Position numbers and translations under genes: made by a program. 64,000 nt of DNA, taken from Luzula sylvatica. Lineage: Eukaryota > Streptophyta > Magnoliopsida > Poales > Juncaceae. Location of the stretch: NCBI GenBank assembly GCA_946800325.1, contig OX326956.1, positions 8,721,167 through 8,785,166 on the forward strand, written 5' to 3'. The notes below the pieces were generated by a model. That model had not been told where the DNA came from, did no database searches, and worked only from the letters and a program-made list of their open reading frames with translations. Every line of letters begins with the position of its first letter. Positions within the stretch are counted from its first letter, which is position 1. This document shows positions 1 through 12,897 of the stretch, piece after piece.

Positions 1-3000
1 GATTTTAACGCTTTGAGGAGTTCAAATAACGTGTTTTTAGATCGTTTGTATCGTATCTTTTACTACATAACTTTTCACCAAATTTCACAAACACTAAGGA
101 AGTTTGATTTTCGATTCAAAACAAGATTTTAACGCTTTGAGGAGTTCAAATAACGTGTTTTTAGATCATTTGTATCTTATCTTTTACTACATAACATTTC
201 ACCAAATTTCACAAACACTAAGGAAGTTTGTTTTTAGATTCAAAACAAGATTTTAACGCTTTGAGGAGTTCAAATAACATGTTTTTAGATCATTTGTATT
301 GTATCTTTTACTACATAACTTTTCACCAAATTTCACAAACACTAAGAAAGTTTGTTTTTAGATTCAAAACAAGATTTTAACGCTTTGAGGAGTTCAAATA
401 ACATGTTTTTAGAACATTCGTATCGTATCTTTTACTACATAACTTTTCACCAAATTTCACAAACACTAAGGAAGTTTGTTTTTCGATTCAAAACAAGATT
501 TTAACGCTTTGAGGAGTTCAAATAACGTGTTTTTAGATCATTTGTATCGTATCTTTTACTACATAACTTTTCACCAAATTTCACAAACACTAAGAAAGTT
601 TGTTTTTTGATTCAAAACAAGATTTTAATGCTTTGAGGAGTTCAAATAACGTGTTTTTAGATCGTTTGTTTCATATCTTTTACTACGTAACTTTTCACCA
701 AATTCCACAAACACTAAGAAAGTTTGTTTTTAGATTCAAAACAAGATTTTAACCCTTTGAGGAGTTCAAATAACATGTTTTTAGATCGTTTGTTTCATAT
801 CTTTTACTACGTAACTTTTCACCAAATTTCACAAACACTAAGGAAGTTTGTTTTTCGATTCAAAACAAGATTTTAACCCTTTGAGGAGTTCAAATAACAT
901 GTTTTTAGATCATTTGTATCGTATCTTTTACTACATAACTTTTCACCAAATTTCACAAACACTAAGAAAGTTTGTTTTTAGATTCAAAACAAGATTTTAA
1001 TGCTTTGAGGAGTTCAAATAACGTGTTTTTAGATCGTTTGTTTCATATCTTTTACTACGTAACTTTTCACCAAATTCCACAAACACTAAGAAAGTTTGTT
1101 TTTCAATTCAAAACAAGATTTTAACGCTTTGAGGAGTTCAAATAACGTGTTTTTAGATCATTTGTATCGTATCTTTTACTACGTAACTTTTCACCAAATT
1201 TCACAAACACTAAGAAAGTTTGTTTTTAGATTCAAAACAAGATTTTAACGCTTTGAGGAGTACAAATAACATGTTTTTAGATCATTTGTATCGTATCTTT
1301 TACTACATAAATTTTCACCAAATTTCACAAACACTAAGGAAGTTTGTTTTTCGATTCAAAACAAGATTTTAACGCTTTGAGGAGTTCAAATAACATGTTT
1401 TTAGATCATTTGTATCGTATCTTTTACTACATAACTTTTCACCAAATTTCACAAACACTAAGGAAGTTTGTTTTTCGATTCAAAACAAGATTTTAACCCT
1501 TTCAGGAGTTCAAATAACATGTTTTTAGATCATTTGTATCGTATCTGTTACTACATAACTTTTCACCAAATTTCACAAACACTAAGGAAGTTTGTTTTTC
1601 GATTCAAAACAAGATTTTAACGCTTTGAGGAGTTCAAATAACGTGTTTTTAGATCGTTTGTATCGTATCTTTTACTACATAACTTTTCACCAAATTTAAC
1701 AAACACTAAGAAAGTTTGTTTTTAGATTCAAAACAAGATTTTAACGCTTTGAGGAGTTCAAATAACATGTTTTTAGATCATTTGTATCATATCTTTTACT
1801 ACATAACTTTTCACCAAATTTCACAAACACTAAGGAAGTTTGTTTTTCGATTCAAAACAAGATTTTAACGCTTTGAGGAGTTCAAATAACATGTTTTTAG
1901 ATCATTTGTATCGTATCTTTTACTACATAACTTTTCACCAAATTTCACAAACACTAAGGAAGTTTGTTTTTCGATTCAAAACAAGATTTTAACCCTTTGA
2001 GGAGTTCAAATAACATGTTTTTAGATCATTTGTATCGTATCTTTTACTACATAACTTTTCACCAAATTTCACAAACACTAAGAAAGTTTGTTTTTAGATT
2101 CAAAACAAGATTTTAATGCTTTGAGGAGTTCAAATAACGTGTTTTTAGATCGTTTGTTTCATATCTTTTACTACGTAACTTTTCACCAAATTCCACAAAC
2201 ACTAAGAAAGTTTGTTTTTCAATTCAAAACAAGATTTTAACGCTTTGAGGAGTTCAAATAACGTGTTTTTAGATCATTTGTATCGTATCTTTTACTACGT
2301 AACTTTTCACCAAATTTCACAAACACTAAGAAAGTTTGTTTTTAGATTCAAAACAAGATTTTAACGCTTTGAGGAGTACAAATAACATGTTTTTAGATCA
2401 TTTGTATCGTATCTTTTACTACATAAATTTTCACCAAATTTCACAAACACTAAGGAAGTTTGTTTTTCGATTCAAAACAAGATTTTAACGCTTTGAGGAG
2501 TTCAAATAACATGTTTTTAGATCATTTGTATCGTATCTTTTACTACATAACTTTTCACCAAATTTCACAAACACTAAGGAAGTTTGTTTTTCGATTCAAA
2601 ACAAGATTTTAACCCTTTCAGGAGTTCAAATAACATGTTTTTAGATCATTTGTATCGTATCTGTTACTACATAACTTTTCACCAAATTTCACAAACACTA
2701 AGGAAGTTTGTTTTTCGATTCAAAACAAGATTTTAACGCTTTGAGGAGTTCAAATAACGTGTTTTTAGATCGTTTGTATCGTATCTTTTACTACATAACT
2801 TTTCACCAAATTTCACAAACACTAAGAAAGTTTGTTTTTAGATTCAAAACAAGATTTTAACGCTTTGAGGAGTTCAAATAACATGTTTTTAGAACATTCG
2901 TATCGTATCTTTTCCTACATAACTTTTCACCAAATTTCACAAACACTAAGGAAGTTTGTTTTTCGATTCAAAACAAGATTTTAACGCTTTGGGGAGTTCA

Positions 3001-3348
3001 AATAACGTGTTTTTAGATCGTTTGTATCGTATCTTTTACTACATAACTTTTCACCAAATTTCACAAAGACTATGAAAGTTTGTTTTTCGATTCAAAACAA
3101 GATTTTAACACTTTGAGGAGTTCAAATAACGTGGTTTTAGATCATTTGTATCGTATCTTTTACTACATAACTTTTCACCAAATTTCACAAACACTAAGAA
3201 AGTTTGTTTTTCGATTCAAAACAAGATTTTAACGCTTTGAGGAGTTCAAATAACAATTTTTTAGATCATTTGTATCGTATCTTTTACTACATAACTTTTC
3301 ACCAAATTTCACAAACACTAAGGAAGTTTGTTTTTCGATTCAAAACAA
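1..3348. repeat. HOR unit 1 of the first domain, 27 monomers
   Basis: The unit is defined by a run of four diagnostic monomers at its start. The first has TTTGATTTTCG instead of TTTGTTTTTCG (substitution at 107). The second has TATCTTATC together with ATAACATTTC (about 165-195). The third has TATTGTATC (about 297). The fourth has GAACATTCG (411). The same four follow in the same order in the next units, 3,348 bp later for the next copy (27 x 124 exactly). Inside the unit about seven monomers are repeated at a 1,116 bp (9-monomer) period: 869 to about 1,690 matches 1,985 to about 2,806. This copy therefore carries an internal duplication. The true start may lie before the window. Confidence 0.85.
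869..2806. repeat. Internal 1,116 bp (9-monomer) period in HOR unit 1
   Basis: The run starting AACCCTTTGAGG at 869 and including AATGCT/TTTCATATC, TTTTTCAATTC, GAGTACAAATAAC (1,261), AACCCTTTCAGG and TATCTGTTAC matches the run starting at 1,985 (GAGTACAAATAAC at 2,377) over about seven monomers. Monomers before 869 and after about 1,690 do not match their counterparts. The other units in this domain have this run once. Confidence 0.85.
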
Positions 3349-6300
3349 GATTTTAACGCTTTGAGGAGTTCAAATAACGTGTTTTTAGATCGTTTGTATC
3401 GTATCTTTTACTACATAACTTTTCACCAAATTTCACAAACACTAAGGAAGTTTGATTTTCGATTCAAAACAAGATTTTAACGCTTTGAGGAGTTCAAATA
3501 ACGTGTTTTTAGATCATTTGTATCTTATCTTTTACTACATAACATTTCACCAAATTTCACAAACACTAAGGAAGTTTGTTTTTAGATTCAAAACAAGATT
3601 TTAACGCTTTGAGGAGTTCAAATAACATGTTTTTAGATCATTTGTATTGTATCTTTTACTACATAACTTTTCACCAAATTTCACAAACACTAAGAAAGTT
3701 TGTTTTTAGATTCAAAACAAGATTTTAACGCTTTGAGGAGTTCAAATAACATGTTTTTAGAACATTCGTATCGTATCTTTTACTACATAACTTTTCACCA
3801 AATTTCACAAACACTAAGGAAGTTTGTTTTTCGATTCAAAACAAGATTTTAACGCTTTGAGGAGTTCAAATAACGTGTTTTTAGATCATTTGTATCGTAT
3901 CTTTTACTACATAACTTTTCACCAAATTTCACAAACACTAAGAAAGTTTGTTTTTTGATTCAAAACAAGATTTTAATGCTTTGAGGAGTTCAAATAACGT
4001 GTTTTTAGATCGTTTGTTTCATATCTTTTACTACGTAACTTTTCACCAAATTCCACAAACACTAAGAAAGTTTGTTTTTAGATTCAAAACAAGATTTTAA
4101 CCCTTTGAGGAGTTCAAATAACATGTTTTTAGATCATTTGTATCGTATCTTTTACTACATAACTTTTCACCAAATTTCACAAACACTAAGGAAGTTTGTT
4201 TTTAGATTCAAAACAAGATTTTAACCCTTTGAGGAGTTCAAATAACATGTTTTTAGATCATTTGTATCGTATCTTTTACTACATAACTTTTCACCAAATT
4301 TCACAAACACTAAGAAAGTTTGTTTTTAGATTCAAAACAAGATTTTAATGCTTTGAGGAGTTCAAATAACGTGTTTTTAGATCATTTGCATCGTATCTTT
4401 TACTACATAACTTTTCACCAAATTTCACAAACACTAAGAAAGTTTGTTTTTAGATTCAAAACAAGATTTTAATGCTTTGAGGAGTTCAAATAACGTGTTT
4501 TTAGATCGTTTGTATCATATCTTTTACTACATAACTTTTCACCAAATTTCACAAACACTATGAAAGTTTGTTTTTAGATTCAAAACAAGATTTTAACGCT
4601 TTGAGGAGTTCAAATAACATGTTTTTAGAACATTCGTATCGTATCTTTTACTACGTAACTTTTCACCAAATTTCACAAACACTAAGGAAGTTTGTTTTTC
4701 GATTCAAAACAAGATTTTAACGCTTTGAGGAGTTCAAATAACGTGTTTTTAGATCATTTGTATCGTATCTTTTACTACGTAACTTTTCACCAAATTTCAC
4801 AAACACTAAGAAAGTTTGTTTTTAGATTCAAAACAAGATTTTAACGCTTTGAGGAGTTCAAATAACATGTTTTTAGATCATTTGTATCGTATCTTTTACT
4901 ACATAACTTTTCACCAAATTTCACAGACACTAAGGAAGTTTGTTTTTCGATTCAAAACAAGATTTTAACGCTTTGAGGAGTTCAAATAACATGTTTTTAG
5001 ATCATTTGTATCGTATCTTTTACTACATAACTTTTCACCAAATTTAACAAACACTAAGAAAGTTTGTTTTTAGATTCAAAACAAGATTTTAACGCTTTGA
5101 GGAGTTCAAATAACATGTTTTTAGATCATTTGTATCATATCTTTTACTACATAACTTTTCACCAAATTTCACAAACACTAAGGAAGTTTGTTTTTCGATT
5201 CAAAACAAGATTTTAACGCTTTGAGGAGTTCAAATAACATGTTTTTAGATCATTTGTATCGTATCTTTTACTACATAACTTTTCACCAAATTTCACAAAC
5301 ACTAAGGAAGTTTGTTTTTCGATTCAAAACAAGATTTTAACCCTTTGAGGAGTTCAAATAACATGTTTTTAGATCATTTGTATCGTATCTTTTACTACAT
5401 AACTTTTCACCAAATTTCACAAACACTAAGAAAGTTTGTTTTTAGATTCAAAACAAGATTTTAATGCTTTGAGGAGTTCAAATAACGTGTTTTTAGATCG
5501 TTTGTTTCATATCTTTTACTACGTAACTTTTCACCAAATTCCACAAACACTAAGAAAGTTTGTTTTTCAATTCAAAACAAGATTTTAACGCTTTGAGGAG
5601 TTCAAATAACGTGTTTTTAGATCATTTGTATCGTATCTTTTACTACGTAACTTTTCACCAAATTTCACAAACACTAAGAAAGTTTGTTTTTAGATTCAAA
5701 ACAAGATTTTAACGCTTTGAGGAGTACAAATAACATGTTTTTAGATCATTTGTATCGTATCTTTTACTACATAAATTTTCACCAAATTTCACAAACACTA
5801 AGGAAGTTTGTTTTTCGATTCAAAACAAGATTTTAACGCTTTGAGGAGTTCAAATAACATGTTTTTAGATCATTTGTATCGTATCTTTTACTACATAACT
5901 TTTCACCAAATTTCACAAACACTAAGGAAGTTTGTTTTTCGATTCAAAACAAGATTTTAACCCTTTCAGGAGTTCAAATAACATGTTTTTAGATCATTTG
6001 TATCGTATCTGTTACTACATAACTTTTCACCAAATTTCACAAACACTAAGGAAGTTTGTTTTTCGATTCAAAACAAGATTTTAACGCTTTGAGGAGTTCA
6101 AATAACGTGTTTTTAGATCGTTTGTATCGTATCTTTTACTACATAACTTTTCACCAAATTTCACAAACACTAAGAAAGTTTGTTTTTAGATTCAAAACAA
6201 GATTTTAACGCTTTGAGGAGTTCAAATAACATGTTTTTAGAACATTCGTATCGTATCTTTTCCTACATAACTTTTCACCAAATTTCACAAACACTAAGGA

Positions 6301-6944
6301 AGTTTGTTTTTCGATTCAAAACAAGATTTTAACGCTTTGGGGAGTTCAAATAACGTGTTTTTAGATCGTTTGTATCGTATCTTTTACTACATAACTTTTC
6401 ACCAAATTTCACAAAGACTATGAAAGTTTGTTTTTCGATTCAAAACAAGATTTTAACACTTTGAGGAGTTCAAATAACGTGGTTTTAGATCATTTGTATC
6501 GTATCTTTTACTACATAACTTTTCACCAAATTTCACAAACACTAAGAAAGTTTGTTTTTCGATTCAAAACAAGATTTTAACGCTTTGAGGAGTTCAAATA
6601 ACGTGTTTTTAGATCATTTGTATCGTATCTTTTACTACATAACTTTTCACCAAATTTCACAAACACTAAGGAAGTTTGTTTTTAGATTCAAAACAAGATT
6701 TTAACGCTTTGAGGAGTTCAAATAACATGTTTTTAGAACATTCGTATCGTATCTTTTACTACATAACTTTTCACCAAATTTCACAAACACTAAGGAAGTT
6801 TGTTTTTCGATTCAAAACAAGATTTTAACGCTTTGAGGAGTTCAAATAACGTGTTTTTAGATCATTTGTATCGTATCTTTTACTACATAACTTTTCACCA
6901 AATTTCACAAACACTAAGGAAGTTTGTTTTTCGATTCAAAACAA
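3349..6944. repeat. HOR unit 2 of the first domain, 29 monomers
   Basis: It opens with the same diagnostic run as position 1: TTTGATTTTCG at 3,454, then TATCTTATC/ATAACATTTC, TATTGTATC and GAACATTCG. The length is 3,596 bp (29 x 124). It differs from unit 1 by holding monomers not found at the same place there, for example an AATGCT monomer with TTGCATCG near 4,350-4,390 followed by AATGCT/TATCATATC and then a GAACATTCG monomer. The rare monomers with GGGGAG followed by CACAAAGACTATGAAAG (about 6,340-6,430) recur in most units of this domain. Confidence 0.83.
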
Positions 6945-9424
6945 GATTTTAACGCTTTGAGGAGTTCAAATAACGTGTTTTTAGATCGTTTGTATCGTAT
7001 CTTTTACTACATAACTTTTCACCAAATTTCACAAACACTAAGGAAGTTTGATTTTCGATTCAAAACAAGATTTTAACGCTTTGAGGAGTTCAAATAACGT
7101 GTTTTTAGATCATTTGTATCTTATCTTTTACTACATAACATTTCACCAAATTTCACAAACACTAAGGAAGTTTGTTTTTAGATTCAAAACAAGATTTTAA
7201 CGCTTTGAGGAGTTCAAATAACATGTTTTTAGATCATTTGTATTGTATCTTTTACTACATAACTTTTCACCAAATTTCACAAACACTAAGAAAGTTTGTT
7301 TTTAGATTCAAAACAAGATTTTAACGCTTTGAGGAGTTCAAATAACATGTTTTTAGAACATTCGTATCGTATCTTTTACTACATAACTTTTCACCAAATT
7401 TCACAAACACTAAGGAAGTTTGTTTTTCGATTCAAAACAAGATTTTAACGCTTTGAGGAGTTCAAATAACGTGTTTTTAGATCATTTGTATCGTATCTTT
7501 TACTACATAACTTTTCACCAAATTTCACAAACACTAAGAAAGTTTGTTTTTTGATTCAAAACAAGATTTTAATGCTTTGAGGAGTTCAAATAACGTGTTT
7601 TTAGATCGTTTGTTTCATATCTTTTACTACGTAACTTTTCACCAAATTCCACAAACACTAAGAAAGTTTGTTTTTAGATTCAAAACAAGATTTTAACCCT
7701 TTGAGGAGTTCAAATAACATGTTTTTAGATCATTTGTATCGTATCTTTTACTACATAACTTTTCACCAAATTTCACAAACACTAAGGAAGTTTGTTTTTC
7801 GATTCAAAACAAGATTTTAACCCTTTGAGGAGTTCAAATAACATGTTTTTAGATCATTTGTATCGTATCTTTTACTACATAACTTTTCACCAAATTTCAC
7901 AAACACTAAGAAAGTTTGTTTTTAGATTCAAAACAAGATTTTAATGCTTTGAGGAGTTCAAATAACGTGTTTTTAGATCGTTTGTTTCATATCTTTTACT
8001 ACGTAACTTTTCACCAAATTCCACAAACACTAAGAAAGTTTGTTTTTCAATTCAAAACAAGATTTTAACGCTTTGAGGAGTTCAAATAACGTGTTTTTAG
8101 ATCATTTGTATCGTATCTTTTACTACGTAACTTTTCACCAAATTTCACAAACACTAAGAAAGTTTGTTTTTAGATTCAAAACAAGATTTTAACGCTTTGA
8201 GGAGTACAAATAACATGTTTTTAGATCATTTGTATCGTATCTTTTACTACATAAATTTTCACCAAATTTCACAAACACTAAGGAAGTTTGTTTTTCGATT
8301 CAAAACAAGATTTTAACGCTTTGAGGAGTTCAAATAACATGTTTTTAGATCATTTGTATCGTATCTTTTACTACATAACTTTTCACCAAATTTCACAAAC
8401 ACTAAGGAAGTTTGTTTTTCGATTCAAAACAAGATTTTAACCCTTTCAGGAGTTCAAATAACATGTTTTTAGATCATTTGTATCGTATCTGTTACTACAT
8501 AACTTTTCACCAAATTTCACAAACACTAAGGAAGTTTGTTTTTCGATTCAAAACAAGATTTTAACGCTTTGAGGAGTTCAAATAACGTGTTTTTAGATCG
8601 TTTGTATCGTATCTTTTACTACATAACTTTTCACCAAATTTCACAAACACTAAGAAAGTTTGTTTTTAGATTCAAAACAAGATTTTAACGCTTTGAGGAG
8701 TTCAAATAACATGTTTTTAGAACATTCGTATCGTATCTTTTCCTACATAACTTTTCACCAAATTTCACAAACACTAAGGAAGTTTGTTTTTCGATTCAAA
8801 ACAAGATTTTAACGCTTTGGGGAGTTCAAATAACGTGTTTTTAGATCGTTTGTATCGTATCTTTTACTACATAACTTTTCACCAAATTTCACAAAGACTA
8901 TGAAAGTTTGTTTTTCGATTCAAAACAAGATTTTAACACTTTGAGGAGTTCAAATAACGTGGTTTTAGATCATTTGTATCGTATCTTTTACTACATAACT
9001 TTTCACCAAATTTCACAAACACTAAGAAAGTTTGTTTTTCGATTCAAAACAAGATTTTAACGCTTTGAGGAGTTCAAATAACGTGTTTTTAGATCATTTG
9101 TATCGTATCTTTTACTACATAACTTTTCACCAAATTTCACAAACACTAAGGAAGTTTGTTTTTAGATTCAAAACAAGATTTTAACGCTTTGAGGAGTTCA
9201 AATAACATGTTTTTAGAACATTCGTATCGTATCTTTTACTACATAACTTTTCACCAAATTTCACAAACACTAAGGAAGTTTGTTTTTCGATTCAAAACAA
9301 GATTTTAACGCTTTGAGGAGTTCAAATAACGTGTTTTTAGATCATTTGTATCGTATCTTTTACTACATAACTTTTCACCAAATTTCACAAACACTAAGGA
9401 AGTTTGTTTTTCGATTCAAAACAA
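6945..9424. repeat. HOR unit 3 of the first domain, shortened to 20 monomers
   Basis: The anchor monomer is at 7,050 and the next at 9,530, a spacing of 2,480 bp (20 x 124). The diagnostic start run (TATCTTATC/ATAACATTTC, TATTGTATC, GAACATTCG) is intact. The internal order follows unit 1 (a T6-GATTC monomer, then TTTCATATC with ACGTAAC and AATTCCAC, then TTTTTCAATTC, then GAGTACAAATAAC) but without the 9-monomer internal repeat. It looks like a contracted copy produced by removal of whole monomers. Confidence 0.83.
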
Positions 9425-12400
9425 GATTTTAACGCTTTGAGGAGTTCAAATAACGTGTTTTTAGATCGTTTGTATCGTATCTTTTACTACATAACTTTTC
9501 ACCAAATTTCACAAACACTAAGGAAGTTTGATTTTCGATTCAAAACAAGATTTTAACGCTTTGAGGAGTTCAAATAACGTGTTTTTAGATCATTTGTATC
9601 TTATCTTTTACTACATAACATTTCACCAAATTTCACAAACACTAAGGAAGTTTGTTTTTAGATTCAAAACAAGATTTTAACGCTTTGAGGAGTTCAAATA
9701 ACATGTTTTTAGATCATTTGTATTGTATCTTTTACTACATAACTTTTCACCAAATTTCACAAACACTAAGAAAGTTTGTTTTTAGATTCAAAACAAGATT
9801 TTAACGCTTTGAGGAGTTCAAATAACATGTTTTTAGAACATTCGTATCGTATCTTTTACTACATAACTTTTCACCAAATTTCACAAACACTAAGGAAGTT
9901 TGTTTTTCGATTCAAAACAAGATTTTAACGCTTTGAGGAGTTCAAATAACGTGTTTTTAGATCATTTGTATCGTATCTTTTACTACATAACTTTTCACCA
10001 AATTTCACAAACACTAAGAAAGTTTGTTTTTTGATTCAAAACAAGATTTTAACGCTTTGAGGATTTCAAATAACATGTTTTTAGATCATTTGTATCGTAT
10101 CTTTTACTACATAACTTTTCACCAAATTTCACAAACACTAAGGAAGTTTGTTTTTTCGATTCAAAACAAGATTTTAACGCTTTGAGGAGTTCAAATAACG
10201 TGTTTTTAGATCATTTGCATCGTATCTTTTACTACATAACTTTTCACCAAATTTCACAAACACTAAGAAAGTTTGTTTTTAGATTCAAAACAAGATTTTA
10301 ATGCTTTGAGGAGTTCAAATAACGTGTTTTTAGATCGTTTGTATCATATCTTTTACTACGTAACTTTTCACCAAATTTCACAAACACTAAGGAAGTTTGT
10401 TTTTCGATTCAAAACAAGATTTTAACGCTTTGAGGAGTTCAAATAACGAGTTTTTAGATCATTTGTATCGTATATTTTACTACATAACTTTTCACCAAAT
10501 TACACAAACACTAAGAAAGTTTGTTTTTCAATTCAAAACAAGATTTTAACGCTTTGAGGAGTTCAAATAACGTGTTTTTAGATCATTTGTATCGTATCTT
10601 TTACTACGTAACTTTTCACCAAATTTCACAAACACTAAGAAAGTTTGTTTTTAGATTCAAAACAAGATTTTAACGCTTTGAGGAGTACAAATAACATGTT
10701 TTTAGATCATTCGTATCGTATCTTTTACTACATAAATTTTCACCAAATTTCACAAACACTAAGGAAGTTTGTTTTTCGATTCAAAACAAGATTTGAACGC
10801 TTTTAGGAGTTCAAATAACATGTTTTTAGATCATTTGTATCGTATCTTTTACTACATAACTTTTCACCAAATTTCACAAACACTAAGGAAGTTTGTTTTT
10901 CGATTCAAAACAAGATTTTAACGCTTTGGGGAGTTCAAATAACGTGTTTTTAGATCGTTTGTATCGTATCTTTTACTACATAACTTTTCACCAAATTTCA
11001 CAAAGACTATGAAAGTTTGTTTTTCGATTCAAAACAAGATTTTAACACTTTGAGGAGTTCAAATAACGTGGTTTTAGATCATTTGTATCGTATCTTTTAC
11101 TACATAACTTTTCACCAAATTTCACAAACACTAAGAAAGTTTGTTTTTCGATTCAAAACAAGATTTTAACGCTTTGAGGAGTTCAAATAACGTGTTTTTA
11201 GATCATTTGTATCGTATCTTTTACTACATAACTTTTCACCAAATTTCACAAACACTAAGGAAGTTTGTTTTTAGATTCAAAACAAGATTTTAACGATTTG
11301 AGGAGTTCAAATAACATGTTTTTAGAACATTCGTATCGTATCTTTTACTACATAACTTTTCACCAAATTTCACAAACACTAAGGAAGTTTGTTTTTCGAT
11401 TCAAAACAAGATTTTAACGCTTTGAGGAGTTCAAATAACGTGTTTTTAGATCATTTGTATCGTATCTTTTACTACATAACTTTTCACCAAATTTCACAAA
11501 CACTAAGAAAGTTTGTTTTTCGATTCAAAACAAGATTTTAACGCTTTGAGGAGTTCAAATAACGTGTTTTTAGATCATTTGTATCGTATCTTTTACTACA
11601 TAACTTTTCACCAAATTTCACAAACACTAAGAAAGTTTGTTTTTAGATTCAAAACAAGATTTTAACGCTTTGAGGAGTACAAATAACATGTTTTTAGATC
11701 ATTTGTATCGTATCTTTTACTACATAAATTTTCACCAAATTTCACAAACACTAAGGAAGTTTGTTTTTCGATTCAAAACAAGATTTTAACGCTTTGAGGA
11801 GTTCAAATAACATGTTTTTAGATCATTTGTATCGTATCTTTTACTACATAACTTTTCACCAAATTTCACAAACACTAAGGAAGTTTGTTTTTCGATTCAA
11901 AACAAGATTTTAACCCTTTCAGGAGTTCAAATAACATGTTTTTAGATCATTTGTATCGTATCTGTTACTACATAACTTTTCACCAAATTTCACAAACACT
12001 AAGGAAGTTTGTTTTTCGATTCAAAACAAGATTTTAACGCTTTGAGGAGTTCAAATAACGTGTTTTTAGATCGTTTGTATCGTATCTTTTACTACATAAC
12101 TTTTCACCAAATTTCACAAACACTAAGAAAGTTTGTTTTTAGATTCAAAACAAGATTTTAACGCTTTGAGGAGTTCAAATAACATGTTTTTAGAACATTC
12201 GTATCGTATCTTTTACTACATAACTTTTCACCAAATTTCACAAACACTAAGGAAGTTTGTTTTTCGATTCAAAACAAGATTTTAACGCTTTGGGGAGTTC
12301 AAATAACGTGTTTTTAGATCGTTTGTATCGTATCTTTTACTACATAACTTTTCACCAAATTTCACAAAGACTATGAAAGTTTGTTTTTCGATTCAAAACA

Positions 12401-12897
12401 AGATTTTAACACTTTGAGGAGTTCAAATAACGTGGTTTTAGATCATTTGTATCGTATCTTTTACTACATAACTTTTCACCAAATTTCACAAACACTAAGA
12501 AAGTTTGTTTTTCGATTCAAAACAAGATTTTAACGCTTTGAGGAGTTCAAATAACGTGTTTTTAGATCATTTGTATCGTATCTTTTACTACATAACTTTT
12601 CACCAAATTTCACAAACACTAAGGAAGTTTGTTTTTAGATTCAAAACAAGATTTTAACGCTTTGAGGAGTTCAAATAACATGTTTTTAGAACATTCGTAT
12701 CGTATCTTTTACTACATAACTTTTCACCAAATTTCACAAACACTAAGGAAGTTTGTTTTTCGATTCAAAACAAGATTTTAACGCTTTGAGGAGTTCAAAT
12801 AACGTGTTTTTAGATCATTCGTATCGTATCTTTTACTACATAACTTTTCACCAAATTTCACAAACACTAAGGAAGTTTGTTTTTCGATTCAAAACAA
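9425..12897. repeat. HOR unit 4 of the first domain, 28 monomers plus 1 bp
   Basis: The anchor spacing is 3,473 bp, which is 28 x 124 plus one base. The extra base is a T in a T-run, giving TTTGTTTTTTCG at 10,150. This unit introduces a set absent from units 1-3: GAGGATTTCAAATAAC (about 10,060), the T6 monomer, TTGCATCG (about 10,214), AATGCT with TATCATATC (about 10,310-10,345), AACGAGTTTTT (about 10,445) with TATATTTTAC, and AATTACAC (about 10,500). All of these return in units 5, 6 and 7 in the same order. Confidence 0.87.

Noticed and set aside
19..31. tRNA-like T-loop or pol III B box (AGTTCAAATAAC in each monomer)
   Set aside because: Only GTTCAA matches the B-box core. The following CC is absent, and no A box, anticodon arm or acceptor stem can be found, so neither a tRNA nor a tRNA-derived SINE is supported.
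28..35. AACATGTT palindrome or AACGTG (ACGT core) as a transcription factor site
   Set aside because: The two forms are alternative states of one CpG-type variable site in a satellite. An 8 bp palindrome in an AT-rich repeat is weak evidence for a regulatory role.
110..124. CENP-B box in the monomer tail (TTTCGATTCAAAACAAG across the monomer boundary)
   Set aside because: The TTCG half and one central A fit, but the required CGGG half is missing, and many monomers have TTAG instead of TTCG.
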